Shown one piece after another: positions 15,890 through 24,063 of a stretch of DNA of 27,058 bases; positions within the stretch are counted from its first letter, which is position 1, and every line of letters starts with the position of its first letter. The notes under the pieces were generated by a model, which ran no database searches, was not told where the DNA came from, and saw nothing but the letters and a program-made list of their open reading frames with translations. The stretch comes from a virus, in the IMG/VR virus record IMGVR_UViG_3300017713_000065, positions 1 to 27,058 of that record; one strand, written 5' to 3'. Both the position numbers and the translations under genes were made by a program.

Positions 15890-16218
15890 GCAAAACACAT
15901 TGGAAATCATTAGCCGGAAAGGAATACCTAGGGCATTGGGATTTAGACGGCGACACCGTTGTAACAATTACGAAGGTAGAACAACGCCCCATTAAGGGAA
16001 CCGGCGGGAAACAAGAGGATTGTCTAGTGGCAATTTTAAAGGATCAAAAACCTATGATAATAAACGCCACGAACGCCCGAACCATTTCGAAACTTTACAA
16101 GTCGGAATTTATCGAAGATTGGGCCGGCAAAATGTTAACGCTATATTCAACACAAGTTCGATTCGGTTCGGATATGGTTGGAGCGATTAGAGTAAGGACT
16201 AGAATACCACAAAAATGA
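15886..16218 (+). CDS. Conserved phage early protein, beta-rich
   Basis: 110 aa. The order LAGKEYLGHWDL, VVTITKVEQRPIKG, then an IINATNARTISKL helix, EDWAGKMLTLYSTQVR and GAIRVRTR is shared by a family of phage proteins beside recombination nucleases. The strand-rich layout would suit an OB-like fold, and a role with single-stranded DNA beside the RecE-like gene is plausible, but I cannot prove either. ATGA overlaps at both ends (15886 and 16215) tie it into the early operon. Confidence 0.75.
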   Translation: MSKTHWKSLAGKEYLGHWDLDGDTVVTITKVEQRPIKGTGGKQEDCLVAILKDQKPMIINATNARTISKLYKSEFIEDWAGKMLTLYSTQVRFGSDMVGAIRVRTRIPQK

Positions 16219-16400
16219 ACGCATACGAAGAAATAAAAAAACACGCAAGCGCCCAAGGCGTTACCGTTTGGCAATTGTGCAAACGTTGCGGGGTTCCATT
16301 TCACACCGTCCAACGGTGGAAAGACGTCGAACCTAAAACAATCAAAACCTTTAACAAACTTTTATCGTTCGAGAATGACAAACCAACAATATCACAATAA
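16215..16400 (+). CDS. Helix-turn-helix protein
   Basis: 61 aa. Residues 16-45 (VTVWQLCKRCGVPFHTVQRW, then KDVEPKTIKTFNKL) read as a Cro/XRE-like helix-turn-helix. The recognition helix would be around PFHTVQRW. Size fits a minimal DNA-binding Cro-type protein. It is translationally coupled to the upstream gene and overlaps the nuclease gene by 26 nt, so it is an embedded early regulator. It could instead be an excisionase-like accessory protein. Confidence 0.7.
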   Translation: MNAYEEIKKHASAQGVTVWQLCKRCGVPFHTVQRWKDVEPKTIKTFNKLLSFENDKPTISQ

Positions 16401-17097
16401 CCCGGCGGTAAGTCGTTCCGGCATCATCAAACTATTGAGATCGCCGGCACACTATAAAACGAAAACCGAAACAACGCGGGCGATGGAAATCGGAACGGCG
16501 GTACATTCCAAAATATTGGAAGGCCGCACCGATTACGTTGTGAATCCGTTCGATTCATTCCGCAGTAAGGAAGCTAGAGAATGGCGCGAAGCACAAACCG
16601 AAATCGTTTTAAACGACACCGAGGCGGCACAAATCGAGGCGATGGAAACCGCCGTTAACAATCACCGCGGCGCCATGAAATTGCTATCCAAGGGCGTGGC
16701 GGAACAAACCTATTTTTTCACCGAACCGCATACCGGCGTAAAGTGTAAAGTTCGGCCCGATTGGATTACCCCGGACGGGTTTTTAGTTGACCTAAAAACA
16801 ACGAACGACGCGAGCGAATCGGGTTTTAAAAAATCGGTTTATTCATTCCGGTACGATATTCAAACGGCGTTCTATTTGGACGGCGTAGAATACGCAACCG
16901 GGCAAAGGCCGAAAGGTTTTATTTTTATCAACGTCGAAAAATCCGAACCGTTCGGCGTTAGTTTATTCCAATTAAATGACGATTGGATTGAATCCGCTAG
17001 GTTCGAATATATCGAAGCATTAGAAACGTTTAAAACTTGCGAGGCGTCAAATCAATGGCCCGCATATTCACAAAAAATCCAAACCCTAATAAAATGA
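16375..17097 (+). CDS. RecE-like PD-(D/E)XK exonuclease
   Basis: 240 aa. Matches the DUF3799/RecE-type exonuclease VIII catalytic domain that makes 3' single-stranded tails for recombination. Visible are a leading SRSGIIKLLRSPAHY segment, GTAVHSKILEG with H44, the metal site D129...D139-L-K141 (KVRPDW; LVDLKTT), and RYDIQTAFYLDGV (Y160, Q163) as the motif-III helix. Length fits the stand-alone domain. No RecT/Erf annealase is recognised nearby; the neighbouring 110-aa protein is the only candidate partner by position. Confidence 0.88.
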   Translation: MTNQQYHNNPAVSRSGIIKLLRSPAHYKTKTETTRAMEIGTAVHSKILEGRTDYVVNPFDSFRSKEAREWREAQTEIVLNDTEAAQIEAMETAVNNHRGAMKLLSKGVAEQTYFFTEPHTGVKCKVRPDWITPDGFLVDLKTTNDASESGFKKSVYSFRYDIQTAFYLDGVEYATGQRPKGFIFINVEKSEPFGVSLFQLNDDWIESARFEYIEALETFKTCEASNQWPAYSQKIQTLIK

Positions 17098-17258
17098 TTA
17101 AAAATTTATTCAAAAGAAGTCATGTTTTCGTGTGTGCCACGGCAACCGGTGAAATTTTATTCGCGTGTTATAACCGCCGCAAGGTTCGCAAATTCGAGCA
17201 ACGGTATTATCTAAAAACCGGGCGCCGGTGTTTAGTTACGAAAACTAAAATTTTCTAA
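17094..17258 (+). CDS. Small basic protein, unknown
   Basis: 54 aa from the ATG at 17094, which overlaps the nuclease stop as ATGA. An ATG at 17055 or TTG at 17037 would lengthen it inside the nuclease gene and is less likely. Very basic (MIKNLFKRSHVF; NRRKVRKFEQRYYLKTGRRC) with two or three Cys. Probably a nucleic-acid-binding small protein; family not recognised. Confidence 0.6.
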   Translation: MIKNLFKRSHVFVCATATGEILFACYNRRKVRKFEQRYYLKTGRRCLVTKTKIF

Positions 17259-17641
17259 TGATGGCCAAAATAAACCCCTACGTTTTCCCCGGTCTTCATC
17301 CGATAGACCGTAAAATAATCGGAACCCTGGACGATGAGACAATCGAATTGGTGAACCAAACAATGATCGAAACCGCGAAGGCGTTCGGCATCAGCGTCAC
17401 AGAATTAAAGAGTAAAAAACGAAGCCAACCGATACCGACGGCGAAACGTGTTTACATTAATTTGTTGCATCTGAATTTAAGCATTCATCAAAATACGATA
17501 GCGCGAACGCTCGACATGGATCGCACTAGCATTTTACACCATATTAAAAACCATTGGAATGATATGCGGTTTTACCCACTATATCAGAAAGGCTACAATA
17601 AGGCGTTAAAAGAAATATTCATGGATCATGAAACTACGTAA
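17258..17641 (+). CDS. DnaA domain IV-type DNA-binding protein
   Basis: 127 aa. Residues about 40-105 match the C-terminal DNA-binding domain of the initiator DnaA. An FGISVTELKSKKRSQPI helix is followed by TAKRVYINLL, a HTH of LSIHQNTIARTLDMDRTSIL, and HHIKNHW. 'DMDRTSILHH' (86-95) takes the place of the DnaA signature 'RDHTTVLHA'. The AAA+ ATPase domain is absent, so it can recognise DNA but not form the ATP-driven helix. Could mark a phage origin, compete with host DnaA, or regulate transcription. Two adjacent ATGs are at 17258 and 17261. It overlaps the helicase start by 14 nt. Confidence 0.85.
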   Translation: MMAKINPYVFPGLHPIDRKIIGTLDDETIELVNQTMIETAKAFGISVTELKSKKRSQPIPTAKRVYINLLHLNLSIHQNTIARTLDMDRTSILHHIKNHWNDMRFYPLYQKGYNKALKEIFMDHETT

Positions 17642-18947
17642 ATATCAAGAACGCGATATTCAAAGGATTCGCGAAGCGTTCAAAACAAACAAGCGCGTTT
17701 TGTACGTACTACCAACGGGCGGCGGTAAAACGGTCACGTTTAACCATATCGCCGGAATCGCACCGGGCCGCGTTTTAATATTGGTGCATCGTAAGGAATT
17801 GCTGAACCAAGCCGTTGAAAAATTTGGCGGTGAATGCGGAACGATCGAAGCCGGGAAACCAACACCGGACGCCCGCGTTATTGTTGGAATGGTTCAAACC
17901 GTAGTGAATCGAATTAACGCGATGTTCAAACCGTCATTAATTATTATTGACGAAGCACACCACGCCAACGCGACGACGTACCAACGGATAACAAACGCGT
18001 TTCCTTGTTTTGTTTTGGGTGTTACGGCGACGCCATGCCGGGCCGATGGCTCAGGCTTAAAGGAATCGTTTGATACGATCGTCGAAGGGCCAACGATGAG
18101 CGATTTAATTAACGAGGGTTACCTAGTGAAACCGCGATGTTTTGCACCGACTACAATCGACACGAAGCAAATTAAAATCGTTCGTGGTGATTTTGACCAA
18201 CGCGAAACATTGGAAGCCGTGAACCGGTCAAGTATTACCGGCGACGTTGTCAAGCATTACAAAAAATTCGCCAATGGACGGCCCGCGGTTGTGTTTTGTA
18301 TTTCGGTTCAGCACGCCGTTAACGTTGCCGAAGTATTCCGGGATTCCGGTATTTCATCCGCGGCGGTTTACGGCGACATGAGCAAAACGGAACGCGACGA
18401 AACAATGCAAAAATTCGGTAATGAAATCGCGGTTTTGTGTAGTTGTAATCTAATTAGTGAAGGCGTGGATGTTCCCGGTATTTATGCGGCGATACTATTA
18501 AGGCCGACGCAATCCAAAGGTTTATTTTTGCAACAAGTCGGGCGGGCGTTACGTCCGGCGCCGGGGAAAACCGAGGCGATAATATTGGATCATGTTGGAA
18601 ATTGTCAGCGCCATGGATTACCAACGGACGGCCACGAATGGACATTGGACGCAAAGAAACGCCGCGGGCGTGTTGAAATTATCGAATCGGTTCACCAATG
18701 TGAAGAATGTTTTTATATTTACGAATCCGGGCGTACTTGTCCGGAGTGCGGACACGAACGCGAACCGACACCGAGAGAAATCGAACAACGTGAAGGCGAA
18801 TTGAAGGAGATCGAAAGCACAGAAAACCGAAAACAACAAGGCCGGGCGCGTGGATTAGATGAACTGATTCAAATAGCTAAGGCGAGAGGGTACAAAACCG
18901 GGTGGGCTTACATGGTGTACAATGCAAGAAAGAAAAATCCAAAATAA
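17628..18947 (+). CDS. SF2 DEAH-type helicase
   Basis: 439 aa. Complete two-RecA-domain SF2 enzyme of the RadD/SSL2-like type: Walker A PTGGGKT (29-35), DEAH (108-111), VTATP (132-136), and motif VI QQVGRALRP (302-310). After the core, four cysteines at 358, 361, 371 and 374 (CEEC...CPEC) form a likely zinc ribbon. A charged helical tail ends the protein. ATP-driven remodelling of branched or double-stranded DNA during replication or recombination is the expected role. Overlaps the DnaA-like gene before it and the VRR-NUC gene after it. Confidence 0.93.
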   Translation: MKLRKYQERDIQRIREAFKTNKRVLYVLPTGGGKTVTFNHIAGIAPGRVLILVHRKELLNQAVEKFGGECGTIEAGKPTPDARVIVGMVQTVVNRINAMFKPSLIIIDEAHHANATTYQRITNAFPCFVLGVTATPCRADGSGLKESFDTIVEGPTMSDLINEGYLVKPRCFAPTTIDTKQIKIVRGDFDQRETLEAVNRSSITGDVVKHYKKFANGRPAVVFCISVQHAVNVAEVFRDSGISSAAVYGDMSKTERDETMQKFGNEIAVLCSCNLISEGVDVPGIYAAILLRPTQSKGLFLQQVGRALRPAPGKTEAIILDHVGNCQRHGLPTDGHEWTLDAKKRRGRVEIIESVHQCEECFYIYESGRTCPECGHEREPTPREIEQREGELKEIESTENRKQQGRARGLDELIQIAKARGYKTGWAYMVYNARKKNPK

Positions 18948-19299
18948 AATAATGTTAGCCGTTACGAAGTTCGGGCGTATATTCCGCAACAACGTGGGCC
19001 GAACCTGGGCGGGTGCATCCAAACGAACAAAGGACGGCGGTATTTACATCGAAAAGCCCCGGCCGTTTCATTCCGGGTTATGCAAAGGAAGTTCGGATTT
19101 AATCGGGTGGGTTACAATCGAAATCGATGGCCGAAGGTTCGCAGTATTTACGGCCATTGAGGTAAAAACCGAAACGGGAAAAGCTACACCGGAACAAATT
19201 AAATTCATCGAAACGGTTAAGGAAGCCGGCGGAATTGCCGGAATTTGCCGGAGTGCTGAGGACGCGCAAACTATTATAGAAAAATTTATCAATAAATAA
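18922..19299 (+). CDS. VRR-NUC nuclease
   Basis: 125 aa. VRR-NUC PD-(D/E)XK domain of the kind found as stand-alone Holliday-junction or flap nucleases in phages. ERKIQNKIMLAVTKFGRIFRN opens it; GLCKGSSDLIGWVTIEI holds the catalytic Asp (D59), and AIEVKTETGKATPEQIKFI the E-x-K (E79, K81) and the Gln helix. It lies directly behind and overlaps the SF2 helicase by 26 nt, a pairing that suggests joint action on branched DNA. Confidence 0.9.
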   Translation: MQERKIQNKIMLAVTKFGRIFRNNVGRTWAGASKRTKDGGIYIEKPRPFHSGLCKGSSDLIGWVTIEIDGRRFAVFTAIEVKTETGKATPEQIKFIETVKEAGGIAGICRSAEDAQTIIEKFINK

Positions 19300-19322
19300 A
19301 CCAAACAAACGAGGTCGGTTAT

Positions 19323-19622
19323 ATGAGGTATAATGTATTATTTTGTGATGATGATCAACTTAGTGAAAGATCAAAATCGAGAATTGAACAAGTAATTGAA
19401 GAACTTCAAGATTCCGACGCGCTTCTAGCCGATGGATTTGACGCCGCATTAATTGGCTTAACACAAAGCCCAAACGTTTTAGCGGTTTACGAATACGATA
19501 TGTGTTTAAGGATTTTAATGGAAAGAGATGGCATGGAGCTTTTCGAGGCGGTCGATTTTATGGATTTTAATGTCTTATCGTGTCTAGGAGAAAATCACCC
19601 GGTATTTATATCACTTAGATAA
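19323..19622 (+). CDS. Conserved phage protein, unknown
   Basis: 99 aa, acidic. The core DAALIGLTQSPNVLAVYEYDMCLRIL, ELFEAVDFMDFNVL and a closing HPVFI form a pattern present in many phage early regions ('A.IG......AVY.Y......L...M..EEA.E...FN'). Its role is not known. Begins after a 23-nt A-rich leader with the ATG at 19323. The Val/Tyr-rich centre and acidic N-terminus are compatible with a small regulator or assembly factor. Confidence 0.7.
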   Translation: MRYNVLFCDDDQLSERSKSRIEQVIEELQDSDALLADGFDAALIGLTQSPNVLAVYEYDMCLRILMERDGMELFEAVDFMDFNVLSCLGENHPVFISLR

Positions 19623-19667
19623 TTGAACAGTTTTAAACGTATAAACAAAAACAAACAAAAAACACCC

Positions 19668-19976
19668 ATGAAATTCAAACTATTTTATACGCCGTTAGAT
19701 TCGAGCATTCAAATAAAACATTTCGACGAACACGAAGAAATGTTAACTTTTATTCATCATCAAGGTTTAAAAATTAATGAACCGTGCGGATGGTTATTAT
19801 TTCGAGCCGATCTAACTGACGTTTTTATTTCAGAAAGTAACGCAAGTGTTCAAGATTTTTTACGAAATAAATACCTTTGGCAACACCCGGCCGTATATTA
19901 TTTAATGCAATACGAAGGCACGGAAAACCCTTACGAACTCGCATTTAATAACATCCAAGACAACACGAGCGAATGA
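19668..19976 (+). CDS. Early protein of unknown function
   Basis: 102 aa from the ATG at 19668. An in-frame TTG at 19623 would add 15 Lys/Asn-rich residues that are really the A/C-rich leader, so it is rejected. Sequence MKFKLFYTPLDSSIQIKHF, then HEEMLTFIHHQGLKI and CGWLLFRADLTDVFI, suggests a mixed alpha/beta fold. Its stop overlaps the primase start as ATGA, so it is translated together with it. No family recognised. Confidence 0.7.
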   Translation: MKFKLFYTPLDSSIQIKHFDEHEEMLTFIHHQGLKINEPCGWLLFRADLTDVFISESNASVQDFLRNKYLWQHPAVYYLMQYEGTENPYELAFNNIQDNTSE

Positions 19977-22354
19977 ACGATTTACAAAACCTGAAACAAA
20001 CCGTTAACATCGTCGACGTTATCGGCCATTTCATAACGTTAAAACCTAGCGGATCTGAATTTGTTGGCCTTTGTCCGTTTCACGACGACACGCGGCCGTC
20101 AATGACCGTCGTACCGTCTAAGCAAATTTATTGGTGTCCGGTATGCGGCGCAACGGGTGACGCGTTCGATTTCGTTATGGAATACAAAAACGTAAAACTA
20201 TCCGAGGCCATACAAATTGTTCGGGATATTACCGGAAACATCGACACAACACCAACACCGAAACCCCGTAAAAAATCGAAACGATTAACGCCGGATAAAA
20301 ACGCGACGACACCGCCGCCGATTCCGGAGGGTTCCACGGTTTACAAATATTCGGAAACGGTTTACGTGACACGATCCAAAGACAAAAAAATAAGGCCGTT
20401 AACATTCAGCGGCGGGAAATGGCATCATAAAGCACCGGACAAACCGCCGTTGTATATCAAAGGCAACGGCCCGGCGATACTTGTCGAAGGTGAAAAAACG
20501 GCCGACGCGGTCGCCGCGTTAGGTTATCAAGCCGTCACGTGGATGGGCGGAACGAACCGATGGCAAAAAACGGATTTTTCCGGGTTACCGGCGAACGTTA
20601 TGTTTTGGCCCGATAACGATGAACCCGGCCGCAAATGCATGGAGGCCATTGCCACGAAATACGAAATGAATCCGGCATGGATTCCCGCACCCGAAAACGC
20701 TCCGAAAGGTTGGGACGCGGCCGATGGAAATACCGACGGATTAATTCAGCAAGCACAAAAACAAAAACGCAAACCGGCACAAAATTACACGGCCTTGGGA
20801 TTCTCAAAGAGGGCGATGCAGTTAACATACTTTTTCTACATTCACGATAAAAACCAAGTGACATGCTACACGAACAATCAAATAAACAAAACAACGCTCC
20901 GGGAATTACACCCGGAAATGGAACATTGGGGGAAAGACCACGACGAAGCCGCCGCAGAATTAATACACTTGTGTACACAACGCGGGTTATTCGATCCCGA
21001 TATGATACGGAACCGGGGGGCGTGGTTGGACGATAACCGCGTTATATTACACACCGGAAAAAAATTAATCGTAGACGGCACGCCGCACGAAATCGAAGAA
21101 TTAAAAACGGCATACATTTACGAGCGCCGGAAAACAATACCTTTTAATTTATCGAAACCTATAACCGCGGATCAAGGACAATTATTTGTTGATGCGCTGA
21201 GGTTGTATAATTGGGAACGAACCGTTAACGCGGAATTATTGGCCGGTTGGTGTTTCGTGGCTCCGATTTGTGGCGCGCTGAATTGGCGGCCCCATATTTG
21301 GGTAAGTGGTTCGTCCGGCGTAGGTAAAACGAAACTAATGAAAGATACGGTTTGGGCTTTATTAGACGACATCGCAATAACTCCGGAAGGCGAAAGCACC
21401 GAGGCGGGAATACGTCAAACGCTCGACGGCGAAGCGTTGCCGGTTTTATTCGATGAAGTCGAAGCCGATACACAACAAGCCCAGGCACGAATGGATGGAA
21501 TCCTTAACCTAATGCGTTCAGCAAGTTCGGGAAAATCCGGGCAAATAATGAAAGGCGGGGCAACGCATCAAGCGAAATCGTTCCGGATTCGTTCGTGTTT
21601 CGCGTTTAGTTCAATCGTTTACCAAGCCACAAAGAAAGCCGATCGTTCACGAATTACTGTTTTGGGTTTAGTACGTAACGCCGACACCGAGCAACAACGA
21701 AACGCATGGGATGAATATAACCAAACAATTCACGAACTAATTAACGCCGATTTTATTACCGGGTTCCGATCGCGAAGCGTTAAATATTTACGCGAAACAT
21801 TAGAGGCCGCGAAGGTATTTTGTGAAGTGATGGGCGTGGTATTGTCCGACCGTCGTTTAGGCGATCAAATCGGCACAATGATAGCCGGGTGTTGGATGTT
21901 AGAAAACGATTACACGCCGACGAAATCCGAGGCAGAAAGCTACGTTTCAAGCCGTAATTTTTACGACGATGATAACGATGAAATGGAGGATGAACTACAA
22001 TTATTACGGTTCATTATGCAACAAGGCGTGAACATCGACACGGATCGCAGTCGGTTCGATATGAACATCGGCGAGTTGATAAGCGAAGTAAACAACCGCG
22101 ACGCAATGAGCGACGATTTGCCAATCTTCAAGTCTAAGTTGGGGCGGATCGGGATGAAAGTAGAAAACAATAAATTAATCATTGCGAATTCAAATAGTAA
22201 CATTGCGCGAATGTTGGACGGTACGCAATGGGCAAAAAATCATCATAAAATTTTAAGACGCATCGAAGGCGCGAAGGCCGTCGGCGTTCAGCATTTTACA
22301 CAAGGGAACCGAAGCCGGGCCACGGCGATCCCGATTAAAACCGTACTTGGATGA
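19973..22354 (+). CDS. Primase-helicase: CHC2 zinc, Toprim and DUF927-type ATPase
   Basis: 793 aa. N-terminal CHC2-type zinc site with C34, H37, C55 and C58 (GLCPFHDD; YWCPVCGATG). A Toprim-like centre has E172 (VEGEK) and WPDNDEPG with D214/D216. The ATPase half around residues 430-560 has Walker A SGSSGVGKTK (444-453), Walker B VLFDEVEAD (491-499) and an Arg-rich segment, like DUF927/D5-type helicases. It would synthesise primers and unwind DNA at the phage fork. No DNA polymerase is encoded, so host polymerase is expected. Coupled by ATGA to genes on both sides. Confidence 0.93.
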   Translation: MNDLQNLKQTVNIVDVIGHFITLKPSGSEFVGLCPFHDDTRPSMTVVPSKQIYWCPVCGATGDAFDFVMEYKNVKLSEAIQIVRDITGNIDTTPTPKPRKKSKRLTPDKNATTPPPIPEGSTVYKYSETVYVTRSKDKKIRPLTFSGGKWHHKAPDKPPLYIKGNGPAILVEGEKTADAVAALGYQAVTWMGGTNRWQKTDFSGLPANVMFWPDNDEPGRKCMEAIATKYEMNPAWIPAPENAPKGWDAADGNTDGLIQQAQKQKRKPAQNYTALGFSKRAMQLTYFFYIHDKNQVTCYTNNQINKTTLRELHPEMEHWGKDHDEAAAELIHLCTQRGLFDPDMIRNRGAWLDDNRVILHTGKKLIVDGTPHEIEELKTAYIYERRKTIPFNLSKPITADQGQLFVDALRLYNWERTVNAELLAGWCFVAPICGALNWRPHIWVSGSSGVGKTKLMKDTVWALLDDIAITPEGESTEAGIRQTLDGEALPVLFDEVEADTQQAQARMDGILNLMRSASSGKSGQIMKGGATHQAKSFRIRSCFAFSSIVYQATKKADRSRITVLGLVRNADTEQQRNAWDEYNQTIHELINADFITGFRSRSVKYLRETLEAAKVFCEVMGVVLSDRRLGDQIGTMIAGCWMLENDYTPTKSEAESYVSSRNFYDDDNDEMEDELQLLRFIMQQGVNIDTDRSRFDMNIGELISEVNNRDAMSDDLPIFKSKLGRIGMKVENNKLIIANSNSNIARMLDGTQWAKNHHKILRRIEGAKAVGVQHFTQGNRSRATAIPIKTVLG

Positions 22355-23403
22355 AACACGCAACATTATTTAGCGGTATCGGAGGGCCGGAAATTGCCGC
22401 CGAACGTTTAGGGTGGGAGTCCGTTTTTACTTGCGAGTGGGAAGAGTTTCCACGGAAAATTTTACAATATCATTTCCCAAAAACAAAACATTATGGAGAT
22501 ATCAGAAAACTCGACGCAACAAAATACAGAGGAGAAATCGATGTGCTTACCGGGGGGTTCCCTTGTCAGCCGTTCTCAATTGCCGGAAGCCGAAAAGGCG
22601 CGACAGATGACCGCTACCTATGGCCGGAAATGCTTAGAATTATTCAAGAATGCCGGCCCAATTGGGTTATTGGTGAAAATGTTAGTGGACTCGTTACAAT
22701 GGGAATCGAGGGCGAACCGGTTGAAGTGGGAAGTCAAACCAATTTATTCGAGCAAAATAATACAATATACCAAAGAACAGACGCCGGCATCCTCTCAGGC
22801 ATCTGTGACGATCTTGAGCGAGAAGGTTACGAACTCCAAACGGTTGTTATTCCGGCTGAAGCCGTCGGGGCGCCACACCGACGAGATCGAGTGTTCATTA
22901 TTGCCAACGCCGACAAGTCACCAACAAAACACAAAATTCAAACAAGGGGGGACGTGTTTACAAGCACATTTTTCTCAGATGCTACCGACGCCCAACAAAA
23001 GAGATTGGAAAGGGAAAACAAAACCGGGCAAAAGAATATCAAAAAACGGTGTGATTCGGAAGTACGGCGAACAGTTACCCGATGCGGTCGAGAGGATAAT
23101 GCTACCGACGCCAACGAAAAGCTGCGCAAAGGAAGGAACCAAAGCAAAAAGGAAGGACGGAAAGACAAGAGAAACGGAACTAAATCATTGGGCCACGATA
23201 AACCGAAACGAAAACGAAGCACGTGGGAAAACTTCCCTATTGAATCCGCGCTTTGTGGCGGAAATGATGGGCTTCCCCGTGAATTGGACGGAATCACCTT
23301 TTCTGAATGGCGAAAAGAATCAATCAAAGCCTACGGGAACGCAATAGTTCCGGAGGTAATATTTAGAATATACGAAGCCATTGATAAACTTTCAAAACTA
23401 TGA
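22351..23403 (+). CDS. C5-cytosine DNA methyltransferase
   Basis: 350 aa. Motif I LFSGIGG (6-12), motif IV GGFPCQPFS with catalytic C72, ENV motif VI (109-111), VIII PHRRDRVFIIA (175-185), and motif X IKAYGNAIVPEV (325-336). It methylates cytosines with SAM, probably to protect phage DNA from restriction. The target-recognition region (about 190-292) is strikingly Lys/Arg/Asn-rich and looks weakly structured in this frame. A 284-codon ORF runs through the same DNA in the +1 frame and has a more protein-like composition there. Overlaps primase by ATGA and the next gene by ATGA. Confidence 0.92.
   Translation: MKHATLFSGIGGPEIAAERLGWESVFTCEWEEFPRKILQYHFPKTKHYGDIRKLDATKYRGEIDVLTGGFPCQPFSIAGSRKGATDDRYLWPEMLRIIQECRPNWVIGENVSGLVTMGIEGEPVEVGSQTNLFEQNNTIYQRTDAGILSGICDDLEREGYELQTVVIPAEAVGAPHRRDRVFIIANADKSPTKHKIQTRGDVFTSTFFSDATDAQQKRLERENKTGQKNIKKRCDSEVRRTVTRCGREDNATDANEKLRKGRNQSKKEGRKDKRNGTKSLGHDKPKRKRSTWENFPIESALCGGNDGLPRELDGITFSEWRKESIKAYGNAIVPEVIFRIYEAIDKLSKL
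22493..23347 (+). CDS. Second reading frame inside methyltransferase (+1)
   Basis: 284 codons from an ATG at 22493, +1 relative to the methyltransferase and wholly inside it. It carries three LPTP boxes (residues 137-140, 164-167 and 204-207) and a NPRFVAEMMGFPVNWTE segment (251-267). From memory, similar LPTP- and 'NP.FV..MMGFP..WT'-bearing proteins are annotated beside or as phage methyltransferases. The LPTP boxes are the +1 reading of DNA that encodes ATDA-like repeats in the main frame. Whether it is translated is unproven; codon constraint in the main frame could keep part of it alike in relatives. Confidence 0.45.
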   Translation: MEISENSTQQNTEEKSMCLPGGSLVSRSQLPEAEKARQMTATYGRKCLELFKNAGPIGLLVKMLVDSLQWESRANRLKWEVKPIYSSKIIQYTKEQTPASSQASVTILSEKVTNSKRLLFRLKPSGRHTDEIECSLLPTPTSHQQNTKFKQGGTCLQAHFSQMLPTPNKRDWKGKTKPGKRISKNGVIRKYGEQLPDAVERIMLPTPTKSCAKEGTKAKRKDGKTRETELNHWATINRNENEARGKTSLLNPRFVAEMMGFPVNWTESPFLNGEKNQSKPTGTQ

Positions 23404-23612
23404 CATTCTACAAAGCAATCTATACCGGGAACGATCATAAACATTTTCAGCACGGCGAAACTTACGAGATCGTTTTAGCTGAATTGTCGAATTCAATCGA
23501 GATGCGAATGAATCACGCGTTACATATAAAAACGCAACACAATAACATCGAATCATTACTTAATACGTGGGGTTTTATAATCCCTATAAAAATCAATAAC
23601 AAATCATTATGA
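23400..23612 (+). CDS. Small protein of unknown function
   Basis: 70 aa, starting in an ATGA overlap with the methyltransferase stop and ending in an ATGA overlap with the DUF3127-like gene. The sequence is His/Asn-rich (HKHFQHGETYEI; HIKTQHNNIESLL). An early beta hairpin typical of small SH3-like phage proteins is plausible. No recognised family. Double coupling argues it is a true gene. Confidence 0.65.
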   Translation: MTFYKAIYTGNDHKHFQHGETYEIVLAELSNSIEMRMNHALHIKTQHNNIESLLNTWGFIIPIKINNKSL

Positions 23613-23878
23613 GTTACACAGTAAAAGGTGAAATACACCAAATCGGCGAAACGTTTACCGTCGGAGCGAACGAATTGGAAAAACGAGAATTCGTAATCAA
23701 AACCCTAGGCGATTATCCGCAATTTTTAAAGTTTGAACAACTAAAGGAAAAAACGCGAATTATTGAAAACTACACCGAAGGCCAAGCCGTTGAAGTACAT
23801 TTCGACATAAACGGGCGGGAATGGAACGATAAATATTTCACTAACTTAACCGCGTGGAAAATCGACGCTATCACTTAA
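23609..23878 (+). CDS. DUF3127-type protein, OB-fold candidate
   Basis: 89 aa. Matches the DUF3127 pattern, a family found in Bacteroidota and their phages: a first strand pair with VKGEIHQIGETFTV, then KREFVIKTLGDYPQFLKFE, and INGREWNDKYFTNLTAWKI (the 'GREW...F..L.AW.I' signature). The fold is likely an OB-like barrel binding single-stranded DNA; the function of the family is not established. Position at the end of the replication genes fits a single-strand-binding role (inference). Confidence 0.85.
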   Translation: MSYTVKGEIHQIGETFTVGANELEKREFVIKTLGDYPQFLKFEQLKEKTRIIENYTEGQAVEVHFDINGREWNDKYFTNLTAWKIDAIT

Positions 23879-23898
23879 ATTTTTTTCATTGTTGGTCT

Positions 23899-24063
23899 AT
23901 GTTTCAGGCTTGCGATGAGTCCGGGCGCGTGTGGGAATTCTCACACCGTCCGGAAATTTACAATGGAATATGGAGCGCCGATGAGGGTTTTTGCACGCCC
24001 ACAACGTTCACTCATTCAAAGTATTGGTATTTAACTCTGTTTTCCCGGCACAATTTAAATTAG
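23899..24063 (+). CDS. Possible small protein, unknown
   Basis: 54 aa from the ATG at 23899; a GTG at 23854 would extend it into the previous gene. Aromatic-rich (MFQACDESGRVWEFSHRPEI; SKYWYLTLFSRHNLN). It ends just before the promoter-like box for the holin. A gene is plausible as the gap otherwise would be about 200 nt, but neither family nor coupling supports it strongly. Confidence 0.4.
   Translation: MFQACDESGRVWEFSHRPEIYNGIWSADEGFCTPTTFTHSKYWYLTLFSRHNLN

Noticed and set aside
22413-22610. Third-frame 65-aa ORF inside the methyltransferase
   Set aside because: Short, no motif, and overlapped by two better frames; treated as a shadow.
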